A stretch of 64,000 nucleotides of DNA, taken from positions 434,001-498,000 of the forward strand of contig JAEHOE010000048.1 in assembly GCA_016858145.1 (NCBI GenBank), given 5' to 3'. The notes under the pieces were generated by a model. The model did not search any database, was not told where the DNA came from, and was given only the letters and a program-made list of their open reading frames with translations. Made by a program: the position numbers and the translations under genes. This DNA is from Edaphochlamys debaryana. Lineage: Eukaryota > Chlorophyta > Chlorophyceae > Chlamydomonadales. Numbering within the stretch: position 1 is the stretch's first letter; each line of letters begins with the position of its first letter. This document shows positions 45,201-58,300 of the stretch, piece after piece.

Positions 45201-48200
45201 GCTCTTGGTTTGAGGGACCCAAGGCGTAGAGGCTCTTGAGGTGGATGCAGTGGTACGTGCGACCATGCACCGGGGATGGGCCCGAGAGAGTATGCAAGCT
45301 ATTTGCGGTTAGCGCTGAGAAGACTGCGACCCACCTCGGCAAAATGAGCAACCGTGTGGGCTTGGCGGTGACAGCGCTGGCGGGGTGGGCGCTGACGGGT
45401 GCCCCGGGCGCCGGACCCCCGGCGGTGCCCCCCGAGGCCAGGGCCACGGCCCGGCTCCCCGCCACGGCCCCCAGGGCGAAGACCGAGGCCGTGTCTGAGC
45501 CCGCTGCGTCGTGCTCCCCTCCGTCCTCCTCCGCCTCCTGCTTGGCCCTCAGCGCTCGCTCTTTGGCCGCCGCCTGCGGGGCGAGAGGGTGGATGTCAAG
45601 GGGGACAGGTGGATAGGTCGGCAGGGGTAAAGCCTATACGGCTGGTACGGCGTGTTAACCCGGTACAGTTGTACGCTTCCATGCAAGTGCCCTGGCCGAC
45701 AATGTGCGTGCGGCCCGTGAGCCAAGCCCGACAGCCGCCGTGTTTCTCCTGCTCCACCCAAGCACCCACCTTCTCCTCCGCCTCCCGCTCCAGGTCCTCC
45801 GGGTAGCCCAGCACGCTCTCCCCCAGCGAGCCACCCGGCCCCAGCAGCGACAGCGTGGGCAGTGCCGCCACCGCCCGCCGCGCCTTGAGCGTCGTCGGCG
45901 CCAGCAGCGGCGCAGCGTTGGGCGGAGAGCCCACGCCCGCTCCCGCCACCGCTGCCTCCGCCGCCGCAACCGCGTCCGCGGCCCGGGACGAGATGGAGAG
46001 GCTGTTGGCGGCAAAGGAAGCGGTGCCTAGCGTGGCTCGGTCCTTTGAGGCGACAGAAGAGGGGCCGAAGGAGACGGAGGACGCCGCGGGCGCGGGCGCG
46101 GTAGCGGACGGCGGCGCGCTGCTGCTCCCCACGGCGACGCCCGGCAGGCCCGGCAGGCCGCTGGCGGCGGACGCCACCACTCCCTCGGGGTCATCCACCA
46201 GGCGCACCTCGCCCTCCTGCGCGTGCGCCATGACGCCATGACATGATATTCAGCACATATTGGTGGCAGCAAAGGGTGGCAGAAACCGGTAGCAGACTGC
46301 TCATTGGTAAACGCTTCGGTAGCCTCCGCCATCCTCCACCCCGCCCCGCTCCGGCACCCACCATGACCACGTACAGAGCCTCCACGGCCTGCCCCTGCCA
46401 CGCCACGGGGACGCCCGCGTCCAGAGAGGCCATCTGGGGGGAATGAGCGGCCAGGCCAGGGCTCACGTCACGCGGGTACCCAAGACGGCTTTCCCCAGGG
46501 CCACAGCCATGCTCGCGGAGAGGCGCAAGGCAGCGGCGCCGCTTCGTCCCGATATCCTTACCCCACCCATGACTCAACAACAATCACAGTGGCTACCTGT
46601 CCCGACACCGCCTCTCACAGCCCCCCAAGCCCCACACTCCTCCCCGTCCCCCTCCCCGGCCCCACCGCCGCCCCCAGCGCCAGCGCCGCCCGGTGCTCCT
46701 CGCTGAGCGCCCGCAGGGGCTCCAGCGCCTCAAGCACAGCCAGCCGCCCGGACACCAGGTCGTCGCGGGCGGCGTCGTGGCCGCGGCGGAGCGCCTCCAG
46801 CGCCACCACCAACACATCAGCGCCGTTGAGGCCTGCGCGAGGATGGGACAGGGGAGGGACCACCGTGGCACGGGGGATTGGTTGGGGCGTGTAGGACGCG
46901 AAACGGTTGCAAGTGTGGGTGTCAGGGCCGGGTTGCGGCATCTCATGGCCTTTGCTGCTGCATGGACTTGGAGTCTCTGAGCCAGCCCACCTGCGATGGC
47001 GGTGTTGCTCCGCCGCGCTCTGGCGCCACCGCCCCGGGCCGGGGTGCCCGACGAGACCGCTCCGGCGCCCGCGCCCGCCACAACCCGGTTCAGGACCACA
47101 GCTGTGTGTTGGGAAATGCGAGGGCCAGGGTCAAGGGTCTTCGGATATGGGGATAGAACAGCAAGTAAAATGAAGCAGCCCTAAGGAATGAAGGTAAAGC
47201 TTTACACCGCCAGCCCCACCACGCCCCACCACCTCACCAGGCAGCTCTCCAGCGACGTGCCCCGTCGCCACCCCCCCCGCCTCCGCGCCGTACAGCTGCG
47301 CGATATGCACGTCCCCCGCCTCCTGCGCCTCCTCCTCCTCCGCCTCCTCGCCGTCCTCGCCCGCGCCGGCCCCCGTCCCGCGCCCCGCCCGGCGGGCCCG
47401 CGCGGGCGATGCCGGCATCGGCCCGCTGCCCGCTCCACTGTCGTCCGGTGTGTCGTCCGTCAGGATGGTGGGCTCGGCGGCTGAGTCATCCATGTCACCG
47501 CCGGGGTCAGCCCGGGAGCTCCTGCAGTTCGACAGCGTGGGCGTCGGCACGGGCATGGTTACCGCATCCTCATCCGCGCGCTCCCGGGCCACCGAGGGCA
47601 TGGAGCTGAGCTCAGGTGACCCATCTCCATCCAATCACCCCCATCCCCTCCCCTCCTGCCCTCCCCGCCCACACCTCTCCCTGGCCAGGCGCACGAGCTT
47701 CTCCATGGCGTCCGCCAGCCGCACGCTGCGGGCCGCCAGGCGGTAGTGCCGGTCCATGAAGACCAGCCGCACGCGGGGCGCCGCGGCCTCGTCCTCCTCA
47801 CCGCCGCTGCTGACGCCGCCGGCCTCGCCCTCGCCGCCGCCGGCCGCCGGCTGGTCCGCCCATTTGACGCCCTTGTCGGGGCTGCGGGGGAGGCCGGAAG
47901 GGGATGGGTTAGAGGTTTGCGAATGGGCAGGCGCAGCGGGGTTGCTGGAGGTTCGTTGCGGAGGTGACGTGAGGCGCAGGCCTCCTCCCGCCGGCTTCAG
48001 AGAGCTGCCCAGGAGACCGCCCCTCGGCCCTTCCTACTTGGCCTCCGCCGGCTCCGGCTCCTCGGCGTACTGGAAGCCGCTGACGCTCTTGATGGCGGAC
48101 AGGTAGGCGGAGCGGGCGCCCTCGCCGCCCAGCAGCTTGCCCACGTCTGCAGGGCAGCACAGGAAGAGGAAGAGCCTCAGTCCCTAGTTGTGAGAACGCC

Positions 48201-51200
48201 CTGCCGTGTGCGGGCATCTACAGCCCTTGGGTGCTGCCCCCGCCGACTCCCGCACAAGGCCGCTCTTCTCCCACGTATCCTTTACAAACCACACCTTTGA
48301 TCTTGCCCTCGGCCTCCTGCTTGCGGCGCCGATACTCCATGATCATGGCATCAGACTCGTCCACCTCGTCATCGCCGTCCCCGCCCCGAGCCGCGTCAGC
48401 CTCCGAGTCCAGTTCCGGCAGCCCCGGACCGGACGAGGTTCCGGACCCGCCGGACACGGAAGGCCCGGACCTGGCCACCATGGCGGCTCGACGCCAGGCG
48501 GTCGTGGCGCGGGAGACGGGGGCGGTGGCGGGGGCAGAGGGCGCGACGGAGCCCGAGAGTGGGGTGGGCGCGGGTGCGGCGGCCGCGTGGCTGCTCTCGG
48601 GAGGCCGCGGGGCCTCTTGCTCCATCTGGGCTGGGTTGGTCTTGCGGGCCTAGAGGAAGCGATTGGCAAGCCGTGCAGGGAAGGGCGAGCGCGGTTGGCA
48701 CGCTTGCAACTGTCCAACCGGCGCCCCGCGTCAACCCGGCCCTCCCAACTGCGGCCTGCGGCCAGCTCTTCAACCGGTGCCCCGCCACCTTGACAATGCC
48801 CGCCTAAAGTTTGGCCCCTTCCCACCTGCACCTTCCACCCCATTGCCGCGCCCCCCCCAAAACTCCCCCAAGGGCCTGGGGCTCACCCGCTGCACGAACT
48901 CCAACATGAAGGCCCGGGCCTTGTCCGGCATGGGCGCGGCGGGCTGCGTGGGCGGGTCCTTGGTGCCGTCGCGAGTCAGCGCCAGAGACTCCCGCATCGC
49001 ATCACGCGCTGCAGCGGCCGGGAAGCGCACGGGTGCAGTTATGCAGCTAGCACTTTACCCGCGGCACATCCAAGCCGAGAGCAGAGGTTGACGGGACCAC
49101 CCCGCACTTGGCCCTCAAGCTGTACCACCCGGCCGCTCCGCAACCCAAGGCCACTCAGTGCTCAGCCCCCGCTCACCCCGACGCTCCTCCTCGATCTTCT
49201 CCTGTATGGAGGCCCCGCCGCTGGGGCCCGCCGCGCTGCGCCGCCGAGACTCCTGCGCGAGGGCGCGGCGCGAGCTGGCCAGCCGCGATGCGCGCAGCCC
49301 CCCGCCCGACAGCGTGTTGGAGCGGCCGCCCAGGCGCTTGGCGCGGCAGCGCACCTGCGGGGGCCGAACGGAGCCATCAGACATGGGACATCACACGGGG
49401 CCCCTTGAAGGCCCCGTTATGCCTGGCCATAGAGGCAGATAACGGGAGGAAGATGAGGGGAGGAGGAGTGGCGTCGACCCAATTTCGACCCCTCACCTTG
49501 ACGCTCCCTCCGAGCACCACAAACTCGCTCTCCGCCCGCGTGTACTCCTCGTACAGGATGGTCCCGGGGGGCAGGCGCCGCAGCACCGCCGCCTCCGACA
49601 TTGCCCGCAGCACGGGCGCCGAGCAGGTGGACAGGCCCTGGGGTCAAGGGCGGACGCATGTGCACACGGCCCTGGTCAGGAAGCCAGGTAAGCGCACGAA
49701 CCGGCTCCAAGCTGGATGTTGGCTCCTTCCTGCCCTGCAGCACCCTCCATGCTCAAGCCGCAAGCCCCTGCGCCCTGTCAATGTGCCCTCTTTCCTTCCA
49801 ACTCTTCCAGTACCGTGCCCACGGCCTCACCCCACGCCCCGTCCTTGCTACCCCTCTCACCCTCCCGACTCGCCCCATCCCCCCACCGGCAGCTGCTTGA
49901 GGAGCGCCGCCAGGTCGTCCGCCTGCTCCAGCGTGCGGGCCTCCGGGGGGGCGGCCTGACACACGGCCCGCGCGGCGGCGCACAGCAGCGCCAGGCGTGC
50001 CTCCCCGTAGGAAGCCTGCGGGCGGGCGGGTAGGTTGGTACGGTAAGCGGGGGAGCGGAGTGGCGGCTCAATGAGTGGGTGGGCAGGGGCAGAGGGGCTT
50101 GTCCAGCCTCCAGGGGGCTCCATGCGGTAACCGAGCGAGGTAGGACGCCGTGGGATTCTGCAGCTGCTGTTGGCCGACAACAGGACCTATGGAGCTCCCC
50201 CGGCCTCGCCTGTATGGGCGCCTTGGCACAGAGGTTGCCCCACGCTGCCCGCGTGAGCACCGCCAGCGCAGCGCCGGCCGCCGGGCCCGAGGGGCCCTCG
50301 GGCACCGCCTCCTCCTCCCCCGCCTCCGTCTCCGCAGCCACCGTCACAGCCAGGTCCGAGCGCCGGCCTGACAGCGCCAGGGAAGCCTCACACAGCGTCT
50401 GCGGGTGGGGGTGGGGCGTTGGGCAAAGAAGAGCGATTGGCGGACTTCCCTCCACGCACCCTTGCTCGAGGGCCACCGGTCCAGACTGAAGGTGCCTTGG
50501 GCCCCGCTGCCCCGTGCCCCGAGCCCACCTGCCCCTGTGTGACCAGCGTGGGCGGCCCCGGCGAGAAGCCCTCCCGCCGCGAGTGCCGCACCACAGACAG
50601 CCGCCCCCCCAGGACCAGGTACCTGCGGAGGAGTACGAACAAGGAGGCAGCGGGTCGCAAACTCAACCCCGAATCCTGCCCAGCTGAGCGGTTTGGAGCG
50701 GCATCTGACCTCGAGTCGTGCAACTCCGGTTTGCCCCAGACCCCAAGCTACAGACACCCCCAGCTCCCCTCCTTGACGGGGCCAAGGCTGCCCATCTCAT
50801 GCGCCCTCGCCCCGCTCCCTTCAGCTTCCGCTGCGCTCCTCCCTCGCTGCCGCCACCACATCCCCCGACACCGGCACCCACAGGCGGTCCGTGAGCTCCC
50901 CCACGTGGAGCAGCACCTCCCCGGGCTGGGCCCGCTGTAGGGCTGCGGGTGTGTGGCGGTAGGGGCAGGGGCGGTGGGTACCGTACGATGAGGCCAGGGG
51001 CGAGGGCAGAGGGGCCACGGGTGCGGAAGCGTGCAAGAGAGGAGGGCGGATAAGGTATGCCACCCAGACAGAGAAGAGAAGGTCCAGAGGTGGCACTGCA
51101 CACGGGACTCACTGAGTGCGCTGCATATGTGCTGGACCGAGACGGGGTCGACTCCGGCAAAGAAGGCCTGCCAGGAAGGGCGCAACAGGAGTCGGTTAGG

Positions 51201-51535
51201 GTCCAGGCCTGCCTGCAACCATGGGCCCTGGCCCTTGCTGCAGAGGTGCCCCATCTCACCTGTTGCTGGAAGTACTGGGCGAGGAGCTGCAAGTCCTCGG
51301 GGCTGCGGTGCGCTGGCCTGGGTGGGTGTAGGGCGGGGGAAAAGAGTGGAAGGCGGGCAAGGTGGGGTTCGGGTGCACGCGCCGCCCTAGTTGGCATCAC
51401 CAGTACAGTCAGTGCTGTGTGCGTAGTGAGTCGGGCCAACCCGCCGCGGCGACGGCTCAGCAGCGCGGGTTTGCAATGGCGCATGTGTCGCACTCGCCTT
51501 TCTCCTAGCACTCTGAGAACCTCCGCCAGCGACAT
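42224..51535 (-). CDS. Protein with three cyclic-nucleotide-binding-like domains (1866 residues)
   Basis: Twenty-two exons keep one frame: 51535-51260, 51167-51113, 50942-50882, 50622-50529, 50398-50210, 50015-49887, 49637-49497, 49354-49177, 49008-48887, 48649-48295, 48146-48038, 47881-47675, 47605-47238, 47101-46991, 46832-46666, 46433-46362, 46216-45770, 45573-45335, 45158-44813, 44675-44256, 44091-43765, 43411-42224. Three CNB folds are visible. CNB1 (about 90-230): FFAGVDPVSVQHICSAL, PGEVLLHVGELTDRLYLVLG, then a cassette-like CEASLALSGRRS. CNB2 (about 250-345): VLRRLPPGTILYEEYTRAES and FVVLGGSVKVR. CNB3 (about 800-1010): GVPVAWQGQAVEALYVVMEG, EVRLV and GPGGSLGESVLG. The last 700 residues are Ala/Gly/Ser/Pro-rich with no domain. 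No kinase, channel or GEF domain is present, so it may be a cAMP/cGMP sensor or scaffold. Part of exon 1 could hide a short intron, and the intron after exon 5 seems to have a GC donor. Confidence 0.72.
43582..43705. repeat. 44-bp tandem repeat, about three copies, in a CNB-gene intron
   Basis: Copies with period 44 begin with GGCTCATGCGAGCAGCCCTT at 43584, 43628 and 43672 and differ by only one or two bases; the third is cut short. The array lies in the last intron (43412-43764) of the triple-CNB gene. Confidence 0.9.
50016..50209 (-). other. Candidate GC-AG intron in the CNB gene
   Basis: Exon 5 reads to CCC-ATA-CAG at 50210, followed by GCGAGG. The next exon starts at 50015 after ...CCGCAG in the same phase. 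No GT in a suitable phase gives a better junction. The donor (CAG|GCGAG) is the same as that of the GrpE GC-AG intron. Confidence 0.5.
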
Positions 51536-52337
51536 AGCTCTTGGTAAGAACAACGAGCTAAGTGGCTGGCGTGTCGCCCGCCAAGCGCAACGCAGGAGCT
51601 CTCCGCTGCCTTTGCCGAAGGAGTGTCAGTGAGTGGTCATGGTCAGGTCATAGGAAATTGACGCTATATGCCTGAGCTTGTCGCCACGCCTCCCCATGAA
51701 AATGGTTGTTGGACCGCGCACCCCAGCGTGCGCCTGCAAGCGCGCCCTATCCTATTCTATTCTGTTTAAGGGCTGTCTAGTGCAGCTAGCATCAACAACA
51801 TGGCAAAAACGCGTGGACGAACAGTGTTGCGTATGGCCGTACCGAATCCAAAATTGAGGGGAGCCCATCGCTGCGTCCAAGGGAAGCCCGCTGCGACACA
51901 CAGTGCCCGCTAGGTTGAACGATACGCAGCGGGGGGGTGCAAGCCTGCTTACTTTGCGCGTTGACCGGACTAAATCCTGCGACCTCAGCCCGGCTTCACG
52001 GGCTTCCCCTGCGTCAAACCTGACTCAAGGAGCTGTTATCTGGACTGCCACGTAGTGAAATGCTCCTCAGCTGTCGACGGACGGGCGCAATTGACGAGAG
52101 CCAGTAGCACCGCTTCCTTCAGCGCGCTGGAGCTCGCGCGCTGGGGCACTGTGGCGTGACCCAGCTGACGTGTCACGGACAGCACGCTGGGCTCTTGGGT
52201 CATCGCGTAGCCGCGGGCACAACTTCCGCCATTCGAGCTTGCGTTGACAGCTCGTGGCCTTGAGCCCTCGTGAAGGCAGCAACGCATAGGTGAGAGCATG
52301 AGGAATAAAATGGGTGCTCGCTCTGGCCTAGCTGTGT
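51536..52337. other. Divergent upstream region
   Basis: This lies between the triple-CNB gene (-) and the 2292-residue gene (+). GC is moderate, with an AT-richer patch at about 51640-51860. An in-frame TAG at 52329-52331 closes the frame upstream of the + strand ATG. No gene or obvious motif is seen. Confidence 0.5.
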
Positions 52338-55300
52338 ATGCGACCCACAACGGCGACAGCCATGGCCACGGGCCGCACTCGAACCGCTTGGTGCACCGCC
52401 CCCGCAGACATGCCGACCGGGAGTCCTGGGATGCCGCCTCGAGAAGAGGAGGAATCCGAGCGAGTCAGCCTTCCCATACCCACCACGGGCCTGCTCACCA
52501 GCCCCTCGAAGGTGCGCGGACCGCACGGGCCTGGCCTGGCTGGAGAGCGCGCCCAGCTCAACACCTCGTTCCACGCCATGCAGAGTGTGAGGGCCAGCCT
52601 AAACCTGGACGGCTCTTCCCACATGGAGCCTGCGTCAGGCACAGGTGCGTTTCCCCATTGGCGGCTGCACGTTTCCCAGTATGGCCCCCTGACGGCCAAA
52701 CCCGGCCCGCATCGCGCAGTGCACTCCCGGATCAGCATCACAGCGCTGCTCAACTCACCGCCACCAGCTGCCCGGACATCAGTTGTCCGTTCGCCAGAAG
52801 CGGCAGCGGCTCCCAGCTGCACGCCGGCAGCGCTGGGCAGCCCAGTATCATCATACCGCCTGGCTGCCCAACCCTCGGCTGGCGGCCAGGAAGAGGATGA
52901 CCGGGATGCCGGCAGCAGCTGGGGTGGGAGCTCGGCGCATGAAGCTGCGGCTGCGTCCGCTCCAAGTGAGGAGCCGATGAACAACCCTCCACAGCTCCCG
53001 GGGCGCGAGGTGTCGCCGACACGCAAGGGGCTGCCGGAGGTGGTGGCCTGGGCTTCTGAGGGTGGCATCTCGCCTCACGACCACGTGTGGCAGCTCCCCG
53101 AGCCGCCCCGCACCGTGCCCGAGCTGGACGAGCCGCCGGCTGGCCCCAGCACGGAAACAGAGCTGAGGACAGGGACTGGCTGCTGGGAGGCGCCTGCCGC
53201 TCCGGTTCCGGCGGCCAGCTCAGAGCCAGCGGCAACGGCGTGTGAGACGGCAGAGGAGGAGTGCCCAGCGACTGAGGCCCTGGCCTCCGCTGCCTCATCC
53301 GCGCCCCAGGACGAGGGCGCGCCTCCTGCTGCCCCGGTACCAAAGCCCCCGGATGCGGTTGCGGCGGCCCTGGGTGACAGCCCAGCGGGCTCCATCTCCA
53401 TCAGCCCCCGGGATCTGGCGGAGGTGGACGAGGCCGAGGAGGAGCTCGACAGCTGCAGCTCTCGGCCGGCGGAAGCAGGGGCTCCAGCCGGGCTCCAGCG
53501 CTCGCTGCCAGGCCTCAGCTCTTCCGAGTCGGGCATGAAGGCACACGACATCGAGGCGGATGCCGCCGGGGGCTTCGAGAGCGCCTCGGCGCTAGACTTG
53601 GCCGCTGGCCTGGCGAGCCTCATTGGGGACACGGCAGAGCGGCCGGGCGCTGACGGCGTTGAGCCGCTGCTGCTCATCCCCAGCGCTGCCGTTGCTGAGG
53701 AGAACGTGATCCCTGCTGCTGCGGCCGCGGCGGCCGCTCCCAGCTACGCAACCGGCACGGCTCCTGGCTCGGCACCCACTGCCGCTGCCGCGCCGCCCAC
53801 CCCAGCCCCAGTGTCCCTGAACGCGCAAGAGCTGGAGGTCGCTCAGATGCTCAAACTGCTGGAGGCCCCGGACATTTTGCAGGACATCGTGTCGCAATTC
53901 CCTGAGCCGATGCAGCGTTACATCCGCGAGCGGGCCATCGATATGCTGCACGCCATGGACGAGAGCCTGGAGCGCCAGGGCCTGGGAGGCGCCGGACTGG
54001 GCGCCAGGAACAGTGGCGGCGGCGGCGAGGGCAGCGTGCGCCCCACGCCATCCAAGCAGGCCGCGGCCGCAGCCCTCGTGCTGGCGGTGGCAGCCAGCGG
54101 CAACTGTCGCTGGCCCTACAGCATGGGCGGGGCCGCCCCAGGTGCTGGCGGCGCCGGTGCGGAGCCCGGCTGCAGCCCCGCGCCCTTCCGCAGCCCCGGC
54201 CTCATGGACTGGCTGTTCAGGACGCCCGCACACAACGGACCGGGCGCGCCGCCGGGGGCTCCGCCCGGCAGCCGGGCCGCGGCCTCGGGCCTGGTCCCCA
54301 ACGCGCTGGAGCACCGGTTGGATGGGGAGCATCAGTACCCCACCGGCCCGCGCTCGGCCCGCTCCTACACGCTGTGCTACGGCTCCGTGCAGGGCACCGG
54401 CAGCCAGGTGCGAGGGCCCAGGGCTGAGTGGGTCTGAGTCCTGATCAGGTGCTGGAAGCAGGGCTCCTATAACCCCCTCGTGCGCGTGTTGCAACCCCCA
54501 AACCTCACATGCTGTTTTGCCTATTTGTCTTACGCTTGTGACAGGCTCAGCGGGCCCCGGGCAGCATCACGCACACCTCCGGCGCCCTCTCGGCGCGAGC
54601 GATGCTGGTGGGCAGCAAGCGCACGCCCCGCTCGGTGGAGTCGTGCGCATCGGCGGCCGGGGGGCACGGCCTGTCGCCGCTGCAGCGCCGGCGCTTCGAG
54701 GGCCGACTGTCCACCGCCGTCGAGCCCACGTCCTCGGCTGCGGGCTCCAACTGCAACACCGCTGCCAGCAAGCCACCGGGCAAGCTCATGCGCCGCACGC
54801 CGCAGCCCGCGCCTCGCGGCCTGGGCTGTGCCTTGGGCCAGCCGCGGCGTGCGCCCAACGTCACGGCCAAGCCCACTCCATCGCCACCGCAGGCGGCCGC
54901 TGCGGCTGTCCGCTCGTCCAAGCAGCGGCTGGGCCTTGACCTCAGCGCCCTGTCGTACCTGGATCTGCCGTACCTGGACGTGCCCAAGGCCAGTGCCCGG
55001 CCGGGGCGTGAGGGGAGCCAGACGGCCCGCTCGCGCCCAGCGCCGCCGCCCGCTGCCCCGGCGCCGCAAGCGCAGCCGAAGCCGACGGGCTATGCCAGCA
55101 GGGCCGCCGCGGGCAACAACGCCGCGATCCTAAAGGCAACCGGCGCGGCTGCGAAGGGTGCCGGCAAGGGTCTCCCGCAGCCGGGCTGGCAGCGGCTGCA
55201 GTCCACCCAGCGTGGCGCGGTGAGAAGGGCCGAAGTGCCGGGGAATCAGAAGGTCATTGTAACCAGTACTCGAGGGTACCTTTGGCCCAACCCTTATCCG

Positions 55301-58300
55301 TCCCACTCTGCCCCTGTGCCGCAGGCCATTACCGACAAGCAGCGTGTGGAGGAGAACATGGCTGCGCTGGAGGCGAAGCGGCGGCGCATCATGGCGGCGG
55401 CCCTCGCACGGGCGCAGCCCGACGCTGCCAGGGCCGGTGTGGCCGCTGGCGCTGACGGCACACCCGAGCTCCGCACGCAGCGCGCTGCGTACCAGGCGAC
55501 CCGCGGCGCGGCGGCCATGGGGGGGTACAGCTACCGGCACCTGCTGAAGAAGAGCAGCGGTGGCGGCGCGGCCGCTACCCCGCCGGCGGGCGGAGCTGGC
55601 GCGGGGGGGGCAGCGGCTGGCAACGCCCCAGGCCAGGTCACTCCCCGCCGGAACCCAGTGCGGCGGTCGGCGTCAGCCTCTCCGGGCCGCCTTGCAGCCG
55701 CTGTCGCAGCCGCGGCCTCGCCCCGAAACGCCACCTCTCCGCGGGCCGCTCTGTCTCCCCGCGGCTCCACGTCCCCTCGAGGGGTGTTCTCGGCTAGGGA
55801 GATGCTGGCAGAGCAGAACCTGCGCGTCAACCAGGCAGCGGCGACGGCAGCGGCCATTAAGGCTGCCGCCGCCGCCAAGGACGCCTCTTCGTCTCGGGCG
55901 GAGGAGTCCATGCTGTCCGGCCTTCTGTGGGGCGGCGGCTCCCTGGCCGGCCTCGTACCGTACACCGTCGTACACGCCTACCCCGTCGTCGACGGCGCCG
56001 CGGTCACGGCTCCGCTGGCGCAGCCGCCGGCACTCTCGATTCCGTCCGCCAAGCCGTCTGAGGCGGCGGCACAGCCGCTGCACACCGCCCTCAAGCTCCA
56101 CGAGCTGCTGGCGGGCTTCCCCGCAGCCTCCAGTGGCGCTGCCGCCGCCCCCGCCGCCGTTCCGGCCGCCGACGCGTCAGGCCACTCGGAGGCTGACGGC
56201 GTGCTGTACGACCGGTCCTCCCGGCCCTCAGCCCCAGCCTCGCCCGTCCCAGCCGTTTCAGCCGGCATGTTCGCTCCGGCGCCGGAGGCTGCGGATACGG
56301 CAGAGCACCACGAGCCCGCGACGGCCTTTGTGATTGTCAGCCGCCGAAACACGGTGGAGGACATGCCGGACATGGGTGCGCTCCCGGGCGGCACAAACAC
56401 AGCGCCTGCGTCTAGCCTCCTGGACCTCTCCAGCCTCCTGCCCGCCCCCGCCTGGCGGAACGCGCGTTCGGTGACGGAGGGCGCAGCCCGTGAGGAGGCG
56501 TCGCGTGGGGGAGCTGCGGCTGACGCCAAGCGGGAGAGTGAGGCCGGGGCGCGGGCGCAGGATGCTGCGCAGGCCGCCGCGGCAGCGGCAATGGATGCGG
56601 AGGCACCACTGGGCCGGCCCTCGGCTGGCAGCGCGGGCGGCGCGGGTCCCTCACGCAAGTGGACGAGGGAGGGCGAGCGCATGGTCGTGCCGGACCGGCA
56701 GCAGGTGAGCGCAGGAGCTTGCATGGGTCTGGGTCAGCGAGGCAGCAAAGGCCGGGGGAAGGCTGCGCAGAGCTTGCTACGTACGGTGGTAGCAGTCATT
56801 GTCGTGCTTGCCTGTCCGGCTCGCTAAATAGGCTGACAGACACATTCAACCCCCTCCTTAACCCGCTCGTTGTGCATGCAGCTGCGCGCCACCTCGCCCA
56901 ACCGAGCCCGCTACGCGGCGGAGGCCCAGCCGCAGCAGCCCGCTGAGCCGCCGCGGGCCGCCGCCGCTGGCACCACCCCGGCTGCCGGCGCCAAGAAAAC
57001 CGCCGCCGGCCGAGGTGTCGCGGCCAAGCCCCGCCAGGGCCAGGGCAGCTCGCAGGCGCCACGCTCTCGCTCTGCCCCCAGCGGCCGCCGCCCCGCCCCC
57101 GCCACGGCTAAGGCCGCGTCGACACGCGGGGGTGCGCCCCAGCCGGCAGCGGGCGCCGGCCGGCCCGGGGCCAAGCCGCAGCAGAGGCCAGCGCCCGGCA
57201 CGCCCGTCCGGGCGGTGCCCTCGTCCCCGCCACCGCCTATGCAGAGCACGACGCCCCAGCAGCTGCAGCAACACAGCCAGCAGAGCAGCCGGCGCGACCA
57301 CGACACAGACTCAGACTGCGAGTCTTCGCCGGTGACGGTGGCGGAGGACATGGCCGGAGCCCCTGGGGCAGGAGCTGGCAGTCCCCACACGCCCACCAAC
57401 AAGCGAATCCACGTGCGTAGCCCCGAGGACATGCCCCTCTCGGCTGCCGCTCAGCAGAGCCTCCACACGCGCCTGGCAGCCGCAGACCACACAGCCGCGG
57501 CTGCCACCACCACCGCCACGCCTTGCGCTGGCAACACCGCCGCCGGCTGGACCGCCGCTGCGCGCACATGCCGCGCCGCCAGCGCCGTCAAGCCCCCGCA
57601 CAAGCCGCACTCCACGCCGGCCGCCCTCTCGCCGCAGCAGGTCAAGGGCAATGCCCCGCTCTCGCGCACCGGCGCCGCCACGGCCGGCGGCATTGCGCCA
57701 CCGGTCTGGCGGCCCGCCGCCAGCGCAGCAGCGGCGGCAGCCCTGATCGGCCGTCGCTCACCCGGGGGCGGCACGGCTGCCGTAGAGGAGGACGATGACC
57801 GTGCTGGCTCGCCCGGTCCCCAGCGGGGTGCAGGCCACGACTGCACGCCCAACATCCTCAGCCCGCCACGCAACTACGAGAAGCCCTGGGCCACGCCCTC
57901 CCGCGACGCCCTGAACCTGCACCCGCACGCCAGCACAGACGCTGACCTGACGGCCTCGCCAGGGCCGGGCGCGGCGCGGCGGCACGTGTCGCCAGCGCCG
58001 CAGTCGGCGGCGCGCCGTCGTAACGGCGTCGCCGACAAGGGCACGCCGAAGCGGGGGACAGCAGCAAGGGAGCACGCCTCTCCAGCTCCGGCGCCGCGGG
58101 GGCCAGACGCCGGCGCCGTTCTGCCGTGCGACGCGCCGCTGCAGCCAGCCCTATCCGTGAACCGTTCCCTGGAAGACTACGGCCGTCTGGGCGCGATGGT
58201 CTCACCATCTGCCAGCATGCAAGGCCCCTTGCGCGCCGCCGCTGGCGCCGGCGCCGCCGCTCCGGTCGCATCGACCCGCGGCAGCCGGGACAGCGTCGGC

